A stretch of 64,000 nt of DNA from Symsagittifera roscoffensis. Lineage: Eukaryota > Xenacoelomorpha > Acoela > Convolutidae. Numbering within the stretch: position 1 is the first letter of the stretch; every line of letters begins with the position of its first letter. Of the stretch, positions 54,101 through 54,396 are shown piece by piece. The stretch covers positions 75,200,349 to 75,264,348 of the forward strand of contig NC_087062.1 in the NCBI RefSeq assembly GCF_963678635.1, given 5' to 3'. Both the position numbers and the translations under genes were made by a program. The notes beneath the pieces are model-generated. The model was given only the letters and a program-made list of their open reading frames with translations, ran no database searches and was not told where the DNA came from.

Positions 54101-54396
54101 TCTTCAACATCAACACACATTCCACCAGTTCCACAATCTTTGTTCACGCATGAGGACTCATCGGTCACGTGTTCGGAGGTGTCGATAGAAAGAAGCAACG
54201 ATTGGTACGAGCGCATGATTGGCATTTTGGAGACTGGAGTATCTTGCGTCATTACATTATTCGTATCTACGTAGAGTAAGTCTCCGGATGAGGGCGCGAA
54301 AGCAATTCCAGTCATCTGATTTTGTTCAGACTTAGTGACAAATGGATGTTGTGACATTGAGTTCAGTTGTCGGTCATTGTAGGTCAACTTTGTCAC
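1..54396 (-). CDS. LDL receptor-related protein (LRP1/LRP2 type), partial, 31 exons
   Basis: Giant type I endocytic receptor; family members sit at the cell surface, bind many ligands (lipoproteins, proteases, vitamin carriers) through Ca-dependent LDL-A repeats and release them in endosomes by propeller contacts. I joined 31 exons (listed separately) with AG acceptors, GT donors and matching phase at every junction, giving 6667 nt and about 2222 residues. Order: propeller end-EGF, propeller-EGF, propeller-EGF, LDL-A x10, EGF-CA x2, propeller, EGF-like, LDL-A x11, EGF, EGF-CA, propeller start. Signal peptide, N-terminal clusters, transmembrane segment and NPxY tail are outside the window. Clusters of 10 and 11 repeats match clusters III and IV of LRP1 and LRP2, so I cannot choose between them. 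Odd points: two propellers lack YWTD, one EGF lacks a disulfide, and an AGPAT gene sits in the exon 2-3 intron. Exon numbers below count only within this window. Confidence 0.9.
308..387 (-). CDS. LRP exon 30: EGF-CA second half
   Basis: Small 80 bp exon, acceptor GGTTTTAG, donor TGCAAG|GTGAGG, phase 1 to phase 0. It encodes [12 protein letters not shown] (hydroxylation consensus CxNxxxxFxC) through KVCK, completing the Ca-binding EGF that exon 29 opened. Confidence 0.93.
415..1020 (-). repeat. Composite repeat with tRNA-like part, copy 1
   Basis: Family defined by GAGGCTGCGCTTCGCAAACA at one end and TTCGGTTCATTTGATGAA...GTCAAAGCACATG near the other; other copies at 7980-8345, 13585-13960 and 19216-19745. 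On the minus strand, about 600-530 resembles a tRNA head: an A-box-like GGCTGAGTGGATAGTG and a decayed B box. A tRNA-derived SINE is likely, though the flanking parts may be a separate element. Confidence 0.6.
1316..2037. repeat. 361 bp tandem duplication
   Basis: TATGCCTTGAACAATGTCG at 1319 and again at 1679-1680 starts two head-to-tail units of about 361 bp with a handful of substitutions. The open frames on the minus strand in each unit are near copies of one another and resemble no protein I know. Confidence 0.9.
2269..2995. mobile_element. Foldback mariner-like MITE
   Basis: About 300 bp inverted arms: 2269-2570 pairs with 2700-2995. Ends read GTGCTGATTTAAATTATCCGG and its complement with a final CACTG, flanked by TA on both sides (2267-2268, 2996-2997), as for Tc1/mariner insertions. 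The open frames at 2411-2746 and 2697-2891 are the two arms read from opposite strands, not genes. A related copy is at about 41526-42102. Confidence 0.8.
3023..3203 (-). CDS. LRP exon 29: EGF and start of EGF-CA
   Basis: Acceptor ATTTCTAG, donor AGATG|GTAACA, phase 0 to phase 1. The EGF begins [14 protein letters not shown] and ends LC; then [15 protein letters not shown] begins a Ca-binding EGF. The donor lies only about 20 bp from the end of a foldback MITE (2269-2995). Confidence 0.95.
3204..3826 (-). other. LRP intron 28-29
   Basis: 623 bp. No exon or clear element. A weak match to the composite repeat (AAAGCTGCACTTCGCATAGG) near 3597. Confidence 0.5.
3827..4089 (-). CDS. LRP exon 28: LDL-A IV-10 and IV-11
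   Basis: Acceptor TGTTCTTAG, donor TGTCAT|GTCAGT, phase 1 to phase 0. IV-10: [19 protein letters not shown] with [15 protein letters not shown]-11: [19 protein letters not shown] with [11 protein letters not shown]. These close the 11-repeat cluster. Confidence 0.95.
4090..4576 (-). other. LRP intron 27-28
   Basis: 487 bp. I see nothing in it beyond splice sites. Confidence 0.5.
4577..4723 (-). CDS. LRP exon 27: LDL-A IV-9
   Basis: Acceptor GTTCTGTAG, donor ATGCG|GTAAGC, phase 1 to phase 1, so a symmetric single-repeat exon. One LDL-A repeat: [20 protein letters not shown] with DCGDGSDE. A 12-residue linker (FRYPGDRY) precedes it. Confidence 0.95.
4724..5843 (-). other. LRP intron 26-27, with hAT MITE fragment
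   Basis: 1120 bp. Holds a hAT MITE copy (5085-5482). Otherwise AT-rich without recognisable features. Confidence 0.6.
5085..5482. mobile_element. hAT-type MITE, one end intact
   Basis: Right end reads CTAGATCCGCCCCTG; the body shares the family's GGCGCCAATATATA and GCGCGCGCC blocks. The left terminal repeat is missing. See 11623-12051 for the intact member. Confidence 0.75.
5844..6098 (-). CDS. LRP exon 26: LDL-A IV-7 and IV-8
   Basis: Acceptor ACGTTTAG, donor TGCG|GTATGT, phase 1 to phase 1. Two full repeats: IV-7 ([20 protein letters not shown]...[13 protein letters not shown]) and IV-8 ([18 protein letters not shown]...[11 protein letters not shown]). Confidence 0.97.
6237..6414 (-). CDS. 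LRP exon 25: LDL-A IV-5 end and IV-6
   Basis: Acceptor TGTATTTAG, donor CGGAG|GTGAGA, phase 0 to phase 1. [17 protein letters not shown] closes IV-5; IV-6 is [20 protein letters not shown] followed by [12 protein letters not shown]. Both keep the acidic residues that coordinate calcium. Confidence 0.95.
6415..6881 (-). other. LRP intron 24-25
   Basis: 467 bp; nothing recognised. Confidence 0.5.
6882..7075 (-). CDS. LRP exon 24: LDL-A IV-4 and start of IV-5
   Basis: Acceptor TTGTTCAG, donor TACCGG|GTCAGA, phase 1 to phase 0. Repeat IV-4: [20 protein letters not shown] with [10 protein letters not shown]. Repeat IV-5 begins [10 protein letters not shown] and runs to RCINDYR. Confidence 0.95.
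7076..7563 (-). other. LRP intron 23-24
   Basis: 488 bp; nothing recognised. Confidence 0.5.
7564..7933 (-). CDS. LRP exon 23: LDL-A IV-1 to IV-3
   Basis: Acceptor ATGCTTAG, donor TGCC|GTAAGA, phase 0 to phase 1. Ends repeat IV-1 ([16 protein letters not shown]). Repeat IV-2 has a roughly 10-residue insert between Cys 5 and the acidic box ([18 protein letters not shown]). Repeat IV-3 is canonical ([14 protein letters not shown]). Confidence 0.95.
7934..10533 (-). other. LRP intron 22-23
   Basis: 2.6 kb. Holds a partial composite repeat (7980-8345) and a short plus-strand LDL-A-like fragment near 9250-9310. No other feature seen. Confidence 0.6.
7980..8345 (-). repeat. Composite repeat, partial copy
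   Basis: Shares AGCTTTGCAAACACGAGCGAG at the left and TTCGGTTCAATTGATGAATTAAA...TCAAAGCACATATG at the right with the copies at 415, 13585 and 19216. The tRNA-like middle is absent. Confidence 0.55.
10534..10682 (-). CDS. LRP exon 22: EGF-like module and start of LDL-A IV-1
   Basis: Acceptor GTATGTAG, donor TTCAAG|GTTTGT, phase 1 to phase 0. Encodes [20 protein letters not shown] and [13 protein letters not shown]: the EGF that should close the propeller, with Cys 2, 4, 5 and 6 but no Cys 1 or 3. NCPTGFK at the 3' end opens the first of the 11 LDL-A repeats. Confidence 0.9.
10683..11207 (-). other. LRP intron 21-22
   Basis: 525 bp. I looked for a missing exon encoding EGF Cys 1-3 and found none. 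Confidence 0.55.
11208..11467 (-). CDS. LRP exon 21: YWTD propeller blades 5-6
   Basis: Acceptor GATGTTCAG, donor GGAG|GTTTGC, phase 2 to phase 1. [33 protein letters not shown] and RPMDVHVYH are textbook final blades. The 3' end (TNAAGG) is where LRPs normally have NPC opening the next EGF; here the Cys is absent. The donor was picked because it is the only one in the phase exon 22 needs. Confidence 0.9.
11623..12051. mobile_element. hAT-type MITE, full length with 8 bp target duplication
   Basis: 429 bp. Ends CAGGGGCGGATCTAGG and its inverse AAATCCGCCCCTG. Flanked by the 8 bp direct repeat CTTGGAAC (11615-11622 and 12052-12059), the target-site length of the hAT superfamily. The inside has C/G homopolymer runs and a GGCGCCAAAGGCGCC palindrome. 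No coding capacity. It is in LRP intron 20-21. Confidence 0.9.
12116..12418 (-). CDS. LRP exon 20: YWTD propeller blades 2-4
   Basis: Acceptor TTCATTTAG, donor ATTGA|GTAATT, phase 2 to phase 2. Contains [38 protein letters not shown] and the start of the IESCDFDG strand. YWTD and its variants at regular spacing with GLTVD preceding identify class B repeats. Confidence 0.97.
12419..12849 (-). other. LRP intron 19-20
   Basis: 431 bp; nothing recognised. Confidence 0.5.
12850..13086 (-). CDS. LRP exon 19: YWTD propeller blades 1-2
   Basis: Acceptor CGTTTCAG, donor GGAAG|GTACGC, phase 2 to phase 2. [10 protein letters not shown], then [20 protein letters not shown] and [11 protein letters not shown]. 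These are the first blades of a canonical six-bladed LDLR class B propeller, in clear contrast to the two divergent propellers upstream. Confidence 0.95.
13327..13461 (-). CDS. LRP exon 18: second EGF-CA end and propeller start
   Basis: Acceptor TTTTTTTGTAG, donor TTCAC|GTTAGA, phase 2 to phase 2. Completes the EGF ([18 protein letters not shown]...VC); this copy lacks the aromatic of the hydroxylation consensus. Then TYLLFT starts the propeller. I chose the GTTAGA donor because only it gives the family junction [14 protein letters not shown] with exon 19. Confidence 0.9.
13585..13960 (-). repeat. Composite repeat with tRNA-like part, copy 3
   Basis: On the minus strand, about 13765-13690 reads like a tRNA: A box GACTGAGTGGATAGTACG and B box GCAGATTCGAATCC. 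That is the RNA polymerase III promoter of a tRNA-derived SINE. The GAGGCGAAGCTGCGCTTTGC end lies at 13585. No proper cloverleaf, so not a working tRNA gene. Confidence 0.7.
14465..14733. mobile_element. hAT-type MITE, short form, with 8 bp target duplication
   Basis: 269 bp. Ends CAGAGGCTGATCTAGG and AAATCCGCTGGTG, flanked by a perfect 8 bp repeat ATTGTACG (14457-14464 and 14734-14741). Internally deleted relative to 11623-12051. Confidence 0.88.
14926..15113 (-). CDS. LRP exon 17: LDL-A III-10 end, EGF-CA, start of second EGF-CA
   Basis: Acceptor CATTTTAG, donor CCGAG|GTAAGA, phase 0 to phase 2. HGTDETNC closes repeat 10. The Ca-binding EGF begins DVNEC and holds the Asp/Asn hydroxylation consensus [10 protein letters not shown]. 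The next module begins DIDECSLQ. This ten-LDL-A then two-EGF order is standard for LRP clusters. Confidence 0.95.
15226..15397 (-). CDS. LRP exon 16: LDL-A III-9 end and III-10
   Basis: Acceptor TTGAGCAG, donor TGTGAC|GTAAGT, phase 2 to phase 0. Ends repeat 9 ([17 protein letters not shown]) and encodes repeat 10 up to VCDGTHDCD, with a basic insert (AGNLRKKC). Plus-strand open reading frames here are shadows of this exon and of the minisatellite next to it. Confidence 0.95.
15398..16008 (-). other. LRP intron 15-16, with minisatellite
   Basis: 611 bp. Most of it is the GTCTGGACATG minisatellite at 15500-15800; nothing else noted. Confidence 0.6.
15500..15800. repeat. Minisatellite with inverted units
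   Basis: Units of about 18-21 bp on the theme GGTCGCGAAAGTCTGGACAT, repeated roughly eight times with variants, joined in places by ACCAAAATTTGG palindromes. From about 15750 the unit is inverted (GTCCAGACTTTTGCGACCC), so the array can fold on itself. GC-rich relative to the intron. A plus-strand frame through it yields a GRESLDM-type repeat peptide that is probably not a protein. Confidence 0.85.
16009..16265 (-). CDS. LRP exon 15: LDL-A III-7 end, III-8, III-9 start
   Basis: Acceptor TTTGCTCCAG, donor ATATAG|GTCAGT, phase 0 to phase 2. Finishes repeat 7 ([19 protein letters not shown]), carries complete repeat 8 ([15 protein letters not shown]...[13 protein letters not shown]) and the first half of repeat 9 ([18 protein letters not shown]). 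Confidence 0.95.
16266..16874 (-). other. LRP intron 14-15
   Basis: 609 bp; nothing recognised. Confidence 0.5.
16875..17077 (-). CDS. LRP exon 14: LDL-A III-6 and start of III-7
   Basis: Acceptor TTGTTACAG, donor CCCTTG|GTTAGT, phase 1 to phase 0. Repeat 6 has canonical [16 protein letters not shown] and the acidic Ca-binding end DCEDNSDEE. Repeat 7 starts CEPNEFKC and has a six-residue insert before RRRCIP. Confidence 0.95.
17268..17452 (-). CDS. LRP exon 13: LDL-A III-4 end and III-5
   Basis: Acceptor TGGTATAG, donor TGCAACG|GTCAGC, phase 2 to phase 1. It finishes repeat 4 ([19 protein letters not shown]) and encodes all of repeat 5 ([13 protein letters not shown]...DCGDYSDE). The join to exon 12 across the 3.8 kb intron is proven by the six-Cys pattern of repeat 4. 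Confidence 0.95.
17735..17820 (+). repeat. tRNA-derived SINE head
   Basis: GCGGCAAAGTGGTCTGAGGG resembles an A box and AGGTTCGAATCTGAC a B box about 45 bp later, followed by a run of seven T. The stems do not pair well, so this is a SINE fragment rather than a tRNA gene. It differs from the tRNA-like part of the composite repeat. Confidence 0.55.
18385..18855 (+). repeat. Hairpin-family repeat (subtype b)
   Basis: Starts TGTTCCGACTCGAATAAAACGG and ends near CAGTCGGAACATTCAGGG. Carries the subtype-b core GCGTGGCGGATTATCCCGCAC also seen at 38460-38700, 46970-47240 and 54720-55020. Confidence 0.7.
19216..19745 (-). repeat. Composite repeat with tRNA-like part, copy 4
   Basis: GAGGCGAAGCTGCGCTACGC at 19216; decayed tRNA-like part at about 19410-19345 (minus strand, GGCTGAATGGTTAGTGCG); right part TTCGGTTCACTTGATGAATTAAA at about 19648. 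It abuts the target site of the MULE at 19765. Confidence 0.65.
20120..20440 (+). pseudogene. MULE transposase C-terminal fragment
   Basis: Open frame of 106 codons. [17 protein letters not shown] followed by [20 protein letters not shown] matches the family pattern of MULE transposases (FHF.QA..RK...GL, then R.L.ALAFLP...V..AF). The catalytic DDE region is missing upstream. It is the only coding relic between the inverted ends. Confidence 0.8.
20674..20707. repeat. Perfect 12 bp stem hairpin
   Basis: CCCCCCAGTACC, 10 nt loop, GGTACTGGGGGG. It lies inside the MULE after the transposase fragment, in a GC-rich patch in otherwise AT-rich DNA. Function unknown. Confidence 0.85.
21258..21560 (-). 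CDS. LRP exon 12: LDL-A III-2 end, III-3, III-4 start
   Basis: Acceptor TACTTTCAG, donor GGTG|GTAAGT, phase 2 to phase 2. Completes repeat 2 ([14 protein letters not shown]) and carries repeat 3, which has a longer acidic loop ([18 protein letters not shown]). Repeat 4 begins with an unusually long first Cys-Cys spacing of 15 residues (CSVERAQF...FVEC). A MULE transposon lies about 30 bp beyond the donor. Confidence 0.95.
21561..22018 (-). other. LRP intron 11-12
   Basis: 458 bp; nothing recognised. Confidence 0.5.
22019..22364 (-). CDS. LRP exon 11: EGF, LDL-A III-1 and start of III-2
   Basis: Acceptor TTTTGTTCAG, donor ATTCC|GTGAGT, phase 1 to phase 2. First an EGF of the LRP type ([12 protein letters not shown]...VCSCS...GYC). 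Then LDL-A repeat 1 of the 10-repeat cluster, with signature [14 protein letters not shown], and the first half of repeat 2 ([15 protein letters not shown]). Confidence 0.95.
22365..22729 (-). other. LRP intron 10-11
   Basis: 365 bp; nothing recognised. Confidence 0.5.
22730..22971 (-). CDS. LRP exon 10: second divergent propeller
   Basis: Acceptor GTTTCAG, donor CCAAT|GTTAGT, phase 2 to phase 1. Encodes GIIGKIDLN, then [13 protein letters not shown] and AVQRIDLS, matching the family's DVFEDYLYWTDW...IxRIDL pattern with FFN replacing WTD. The split codon at the 3' edge makes the Cys that begins the next EGF region. Confidence 0.9.
23229..23387 (-). CDS. LRP exon 9: second divergent propeller
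   Basis: Acceptor TTGCTAG, donor GTTAA|GTAAGA, phase 2 to phase 2. Contains [20 protein letters not shown] and [18 protein letters not shown]. The latter is the LRP blade pattern GLAxDxxxxxLYWTD with YYSD in place of YWTD, the best propeller evidence in this region. Confidence 0.9.
23388..24679 (-). other. LRP intron 8-9
   Basis: 1.3 kb. Several short open frames on both strands but none with a recognisable domain or codon character like the exons. No repeat family noted. Confidence 0.5.
24680..24923 (-). CDS. LRP exon 8: second divergent propeller
   Basis: Acceptor TTTTGCAG, donor TACAA|GTAAAT, phase 1 to phase 2. Encodes DNQIRTISS, a typical 'x-I-R/x-I' propeller strand, then [17 protein letters not shown]. 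Acidic and charged, no Cys except one near the end. Part of the propeller of exons 7-10. Confidence 0.8.
25105..25272 (-). CDS. LRP exon 7: second divergent propeller
   Basis: Acceptor TTTTTTTCCAG, donor GTCGCAA|GTATGT, phase 1 to phase 1. Starts a new propeller directly after the exon 6 EGF ([17 protein letters not shown]) and ends in the strand KTIYVA. No YWTD. Confidence 0.8.
25567..25924 (-). CDS. LRP exon 6: divergent propeller end and EGF
   Basis: Acceptor TTTTTTCAG, donor CCCAG|GTTACA, phase 0 to phase 1, 119 codons. Residues 1-75 finish the divergent propeller ([16 protein letters not shown]). The C-terminal third is an EGF module with six Cys, from the first Cys of [13 protein letters not shown] to EDC at the exon end. 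The EGF closes this propeller as in other LRPs. Confidence 0.85.
26124..26280 (-). CDS. LRP exon 5: divergent propeller
   Basis: Acceptor TTTATAG, donor GTCGAG|GTATAT, phase 2 to phase 0, 52 codons. Two blade strands can be seen, TFLWLLSD and EDIYIAYSD; both keep the aromatic/hydrophobic core and final Asp of the YWTD strand but not its Trp-Thr. Confidence 0.8.
26370..26985. repeat. Element with GGCTGAAAT sub-repeats at both ends
   Basis: AATTGGCTGAAAATTGC at about 26390 and GATATTTCAGCCAATTAACC at 26715 face each other; AATTGGCTGAAATTTCTC and GATCGGCTGAAATGCC follow at 26905-26945. Pattern as in the 39095-39472 element. Ends are not well defined. Confidence 0.45.
27290..27970. repeat. Hairpin-family repeat, diverged copies
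   Basis: Contains TTTCACCTGTGATCATTTTTC at 27474 and the terminal hairpin TTCAGGGCCTCGCCCTGA at about 27667 followed by GAGCAGTCTTGTT. A second, opposite-oriented piece (GGCGAAGCCCTGAACG) ends near 27925. Confidence 0.65.
27988..28397. mobile_element. hAT-type MITE, full length
   Basis: 410 bp. Ends CAGGGGCGGATTTAGG and TCCTAGATCCGCCCCTG; flanks AATGTAAT (27980-27987) and AATGTAGT (28398-28405) are an 8 bp target duplication with one mismatch. It is inserted within hairpin-family sequence. Confidence 0.85.
28400..29050 (-). repeat. Hairpin-family repeat, subtype a
   Basis: Reads (plus strand) from the hairpin TCAGGGCAAAGCCCTGA at about 28424 to CGAAAGTCGGAACG at 29040, the reverse of the 58965-59480 copy. 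Includes the conserved CGCGCGTTAATGGTCC core. Confidence 0.75.
29266..29404 (-). CDS. LRP exon 4: divergent propeller
   Basis: Acceptor TGTTTTAG, donor AAACA|GTAAGAG, phase 1 to phase 2. Begins [19 protein letters not shown], an LRP-like blade strand (aromatic-x-aromatic) in which the YWTD signature is degenerate. Flanked by short introns of 405 bp upstream and 2985 bp downstream. Confidence 0.8.
29810..30007 (-). CDS. LRP exon 3: divergent propeller
   Basis: Acceptor ATTTTAG, donor CTTG|GTGAGT, phase 1 to phase 1, 66 codons. Encodes propeller strands such as [11 protein letters not shown] with no YWTD. It follows exon 2 across the 14.3 kb intron that holds the AGPAT gene. Assignment rests on phase continuity at both ends and on coding character, not on a strong motif. 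Confidence 0.7.
30095..30625 (-). repeat. Hairpin-family repeat, subtype a
   Basis: About 530 bp from AACAAGACTGC...CGAAGCCCTGAAAGTTCCG to TCGAAAGTCGGAACAATAA. Hairpin partly decayed. It lies 88 bp upstream of the LRP exon 3 acceptor. Confidence 0.8.
30725..31600. repeat. Segmental duplication copy 1 (with decayed AGPAT exon 5)
   Basis: About 870 bp repeated nearly base for base at 56763-57604. It starts in ATTATATCAAATTATCAG and ends at TTATTATATAGCTCAAA. The flanking family of hairpin repeats is also shared on the left side (30095-30725 resembles 55450-56120). Confidence 0.85.
31148..31282 (-). pseudogene. Decayed AGPAT exon 5 copy
   Basis: Minus-strand [21 protein letters not shown] matches exon 5 ([21 protein letters not shown]), then small deletions change the frame and the rest of the tail is lost. 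Sequence just upstream also matches the DNA before exon 5, so this was copied at DNA level with intron sequence. Confidence 0.85.
32602..32830. repeat. 227 bp direct repeat, copy 1
   Basis: Begins GCTTAGAAAAAAGAAAACG and ends ACCGAGCATACCTTG. The same sequence is at 33527-33750, so the pair brackets the duplicated AGPAT exon 3 block. The rest of 31600-32600 and 32830-32884 shows nothing I can name. Confidence 0.85.
33156..33373 (-). pseudogene. Duplicate AGPAT exon 3, open but out of order
   Basis: 218 bp, same splice sites and open frame as exon 3 at 35266-35483; the only difference I saw in the residues is Asn for Asp in MVT(N/D)KK. It lies downstream of the AGPAT stop, so it cannot serve as an alternative exon of this gene in linear splicing. 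The copied block is about 32884-33527, equal to 34992-35635. Its end includes the first bases of the hAT element at 35614, so the copying came after that insertion. No exon 4 copy was found downstream. Confidence 0.85.
33527..33750. repeat. 227 bp direct repeat, copy 2
   Basis: Partner of 32602-32830. Its end is also followed by a short inverted copy (33771-33800, CTCGGTTCACAGCTGGTAAT), giving a small foldback with 33715-33745. Confidence 0.8.
33758..33763 (-). terminator. Possible AGPAT polyadenylation signal
   Basis: AATAAA on the minus strand about 205 bp beyond the AGPAT stop codon. It is the first such hexamer I noticed downstream. In AT-rich DNA this motif is common by chance. Confidence 0.3.
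33842..33867. mobile_element. hAT MITE terminal fragment
   Basis: CAGGGGCGGATTTGGGGGAG only; the rest is gone. Confidence 0.6.
33968..34117 (-). CDS. AGPAT exon 5: C-terminus and stop
   Basis: Acceptor CAAATGAAG (weak pyrimidine tract), phase 0, 49 codons plus [17 protein letters not shown] matches the family's 'VxVLxPIxT' strand. The tail is a charged helix rich in Lys and Glu. The acceptor was chosen because it joins exon 4 in frame; a site some bases away cannot be excluded. Confidence 0.85.
   Translation of the reverse strand, partial: DGSFRLVPGKVIVSVLPAIETTDKSVDELVKDSYYKMDSEFEKLNKEID
33968..37234 (-). CDS. 1-acyl-sn-glycerol-3-phosphate acyltransferase (AGPAT1/2 type), 5 exons, complete
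   Basis: Transfers an acyl group from acyl-CoA to lysophosphatidic acid, making phosphatidic acid in the ER membrane. Exons 37023-37234, 36402-36548, 35266-35483, 34485-34630 and 33968-34117 join in phase to 873 nt, 290 residues; family members are about 280. Residues 1-60 form two hydrophobic segments. The catalytic HX4D motif is NHQSLFD (117-123), split by the exon 2/3 junction. NGSVFIDRQ (about 158-166) is the GxxFIxR substrate-binding block. VVFPEGTRN (195-203) is motif III, and LMPVVVSTL stands where motif IV lies. ATG at 37234; TAA at 33968. The gene is nested on the same strand in an LRP intron. An extra exon 3 and decayed exon 5 copies lie nearby. Confidence 0.93.
34485..34630 (-). 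CDS. AGPAT exon 4: FPEGTR motif
   Basis: Acceptor CTCTTCAG, donor CTCAAG|GTAGAG, phase 1 to phase 0. Contains [14 protein letters not shown] and [14 protein letters not shown], the acyltransferase motif III block, then [11 protein letters not shown]. The open frame continues past the donor but loses family similarity there. Confidence 0.92.
35266..35483 (-). CDS. AGPAT exon 3: catalytic Asp and substrate-binding motif
   Basis: Acceptor GGAATAG, donor TTACC|GTACAA, phase 2 to phase 1, 72 codons. Supplies SLFD of the HX4D motif, [15 protein letters not shown] and NGSVFIDRQ. It is the copy in correct order between exons 2 and 4. A near-identical copy lies downstream of the stop at 33156-33373. 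Confidence 0.9.
35614..36176. mobile_element. hAT-type MITE with a SINE inserted
   Basis: 563 bp. Ends CAGGCGTGGATTAAGG and CATCCCCCTG, flanked by the perfect 8 bp repeat GCTATTAG (35606-35613 and 36177-36184). It lies in AGPAT intron 2 and is interrupted by a tRNA-derived SINE (about 35775-36000). The duplicated exon 3 block ends inside this element's left end, at 33527. Confidence 0.88.
35775..36000 (+). mobile_element. tRNA-derived SINE
   Basis: GGAGCGGTGGTGAAGTGGTT gives an A box and GGTCGGGTGTTCGAGGCCC a B box about 35 bp later; a 3' conserved part follows (CAGCGGTTCGCCGCGGTGAG). The same 3' motif in diverged form is at about 2140-2180, so the family has more than one copy here. Nested inside the hAT MITE. 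Confidence 0.75.
36402..36548 (-). CDS. AGPAT exon 2: up to catalytic NHQ
   Basis: Acceptor TCATACAG, donor CAAAG|GTTGGG, phase 2 to phase 2. Ends FILMPNHQ; the split codon gives Ser of NHQS. A second AG (TTCTAG) five bases inside the exon would break the frame, so the upstream one is chosen. [10 protein letters not shown] matches the family block before motif I. Confidence 0.9.
36850..36980. mobile_element. hAT MITE fragment
   Basis: Right end AACCTAGATCCGCCCCTA with the preceding AAAGAGCCTAAAACG block; left end lost. Lies 43 bp beyond the AGPAT exon 1 donor, in AGPAT intron 1. Confidence 0.65.
37023..37234 (-). CDS. AGPAT exon 1: membrane segments
   Basis: ATG at 37232-37234, donor TTGAG|GTGATA, phase 2. 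Encodes 70 residues with [18 protein letters not shown] and a second hydrophobic run ending GMFILGLI, the N-terminal membrane anchor of AGPAT1/2. I saw no other in-frame ATG that gives a better start. Confidence 0.85.
37235..38125. other. AGPAT upstream region
   Basis: About 900 bp before the AGPAT ATG, where its promoter should be. I see no TATA box at a convincing distance. GTATAAATGTGATTGTGATTATTAT at 37455 resembles the 3' tail of CR1-like elements. Confidence 0.35.
38125..39735. repeat. Hairpin-family repeats, several nested copies
   Basis: Hairpin starts at about 38150 (AGGGGAAAGCCCTGAATG) and 38325 (TCAGGGCAACGCCCTGA). A subtype b body covers 38460-38990 and a subtype a body 39000-39095 plus 39473-39735, split by the 39095-39472 element. 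Ends CGAAAGTCGGAACAATAAA. Confidence 0.75.
39095..39472. mobile_element. DNA element with sub-repeat inverted ends and GC-rich core
   Basis: Left end CAGACAATTCGGCC then ATTCAGCCAA units every 30-40 bp; right end is the inverse (GGCCGAAATGTCTGG, preceded by GGCTGAATTG and GGCTGAAC units). It splits a hairpin-family repeat, so it is an insertion. The middle (39231-39375) is unusually GC-rich (AGGGCGCGCTAGGCGCGTGG). Confidence 0.7.
40102..40663. mobile_element. DNA element with TTTTTTAGCAGACAGG sub-repeat ends, 9 bp target duplication
   Basis: 562 bp. Flanked by CGGTAATAT (40093-40101 and 40664-40672). Left end has the 16-17 bp unit TTTTTTAGCAGACAGG about four times (40126-40175); the right end carries the inverse (TTTGTCTGCTAAA, twice). 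Inside, a 161 bp segment is tandemly doubled (about 40250-40570). No coding capacity. Confidence 0.8.
40829..41023. mobile_element. Short DNA element with AACCAGCCGAAAGTAC sub-repeat ends
   Basis: 195 bp. Left: GTATACAAACCAGCCGA then CAACCAGCCGAAAGTAC; right: inverse units CTTTCGGTTGGTTTATAC and TTCGGCTGGTTTATGTAC. Target duplication not clear. Confidence 0.65.
41526..42102. mobile_element. Foldback mariner-like MITE, second copy
   Basis: CGTGCTGATTTAAATTACCCCG at the left and CCGGATAATTTAAATCAGCACTG then TA at the right, with long diverged inverted arms as in 2269-2995. Centre differs. Confidence 0.75.
42103..44350. other. LRP intron 2-3, distal part
   Basis: No recognisable gene. A tandem 60-66 bp duplication is at 43417-43530 (GATTGATGATCGCGGAAGAG twice). 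A short minus-strand frame from ATG 42757 has a hydrophobic N-terminus but no support as a gene. Confidence 0.5.
44351..44473 (-). CDS. LRP exon 2: start of a divergent propeller
   Basis: 41 codons between a TTGCAG acceptor and a CTTGAAG|GTCAGT donor, phase 1 to phase 1. Joined to exon 1 it reads on directly from the last EGF cysteine into [12 protein letters not shown], the position where LRP propellers start with a hydrophobic strand. The reading frame stays open upstream to an ATG at 44594 and encodes a signal-peptide-like leader there, so this exon might also serve as an alternative first exon (see findings). Confidence 0.7.
45780..46165. mobile_element. hAT-type MITE, one end intact
   Basis: Right end CTAAATCCGCCCCTG; body with GTCGACC, GGCGCC and GGTCGGTCGGCC blocks of the family. 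Left terminus lost. Lies in LRP intron 1-2. The rest of 44595-45780 shows nothing. Confidence 0.7.
46490..47240. repeat. Hairpin-family repeats, subtypes a and b facing
   Basis: 46500-46740 is subtype a reading out to a degraded GAAATTTGGAACAAAA end; 46740-47240 is subtype b (TATGCGTGGTTAATTATACCGC) ending CACAGTCGAAACCTTCAG. Confidence 0.65.
47241..48933. other. LRP intron 1-2, part without recognised features
   Basis: Short open frames on both strands (for example 47619-47906 plus) without a domain I can name. No repeat family recognised. Confidence 0.4.
48936..49625 (+). mobile_element. Tc1/mariner-like transposon remnant
   Basis: 690 bp between TA dinucleotides (48934-48935, 49626-49627). 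Inverted ends CACTGTGTTTACTTTGT and CGCTGCGTTTACTTTGT (right end complemented) match with few differences. Inside, about 49172-49279 encodes [20 protein letters not shown] and [12 protein letters not shown], the N-terminal helix-turn-helix of a Tc1-like transposase, then a stop. A third, internal copy of the end motif is near 49095. Confidence 0.82.
50010..50575 (+). repeat. Hairpin-family repeat
   Basis: Starts TTCTTCCGACTTTCGTAACGAAAG (5' palindrome intact) and contains the terminal hairpin TTCAGGGCTTTGCCCTGA at about 50549. The interior is a mosaic with the 57640-57860 type. Confidence 0.7.
50740..50945. mobile_element. hAT MITE fragment
   Basis: AAAGTGCCTAAAACACC block through TCCTAGATCCGCGCG; right end degraded, left end missing. 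Confidence 0.6.
51500..53730 (+). mobile_element. Non-LTR retrotransposon relic (CR1/Jockey-like reverse transcriptase)
   Basis: Broken plus-strand reading frames carry, in order: [13 protein letters not shown] (about 51620), [39 protein letters not shown] (about 51950), [29 protein letters not shown] (52337-52384), and LHADDANIF (52415-52441), where the catalytic YADD is [19 protein letters not shown] follows. Stops and frameshifts are many. The 3' end appears to be the TGATTATGATTATGATTATT tail near 53700. Endonuclease not recognised, so 5' truncated or decayed. Confidence 0.85.
53731..54026 (-). other. Sequence between the retroelement and LRP exon 1
   Basis: About 300 bp after the exon 1 donor; nothing recognised. 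Confidence 0.4.
54027..54396 (-). CDS. LRP exon 1 (of window): propeller end and EGF
   Basis: First recognisable LRP exon in transcription order. It enters in phase 0 after a TTTAG acceptor and leaves in phase 1 at GTAAAG. The first 75 or so residues look like the last blade of a beta-propeller (segment [17 protein letters not shown]). A complete EGF module with six Cys follows, with spacing C-x4-C-x5-C-x8-C-x-C-x14-C, ending exactly at the exon edge. I found no earlier exon up to 64000; that stretch is repeats. Linkage to exon 2 across 9.6 kb rests on phase and on the EGF-then-propeller logic. Confidence 0.8.
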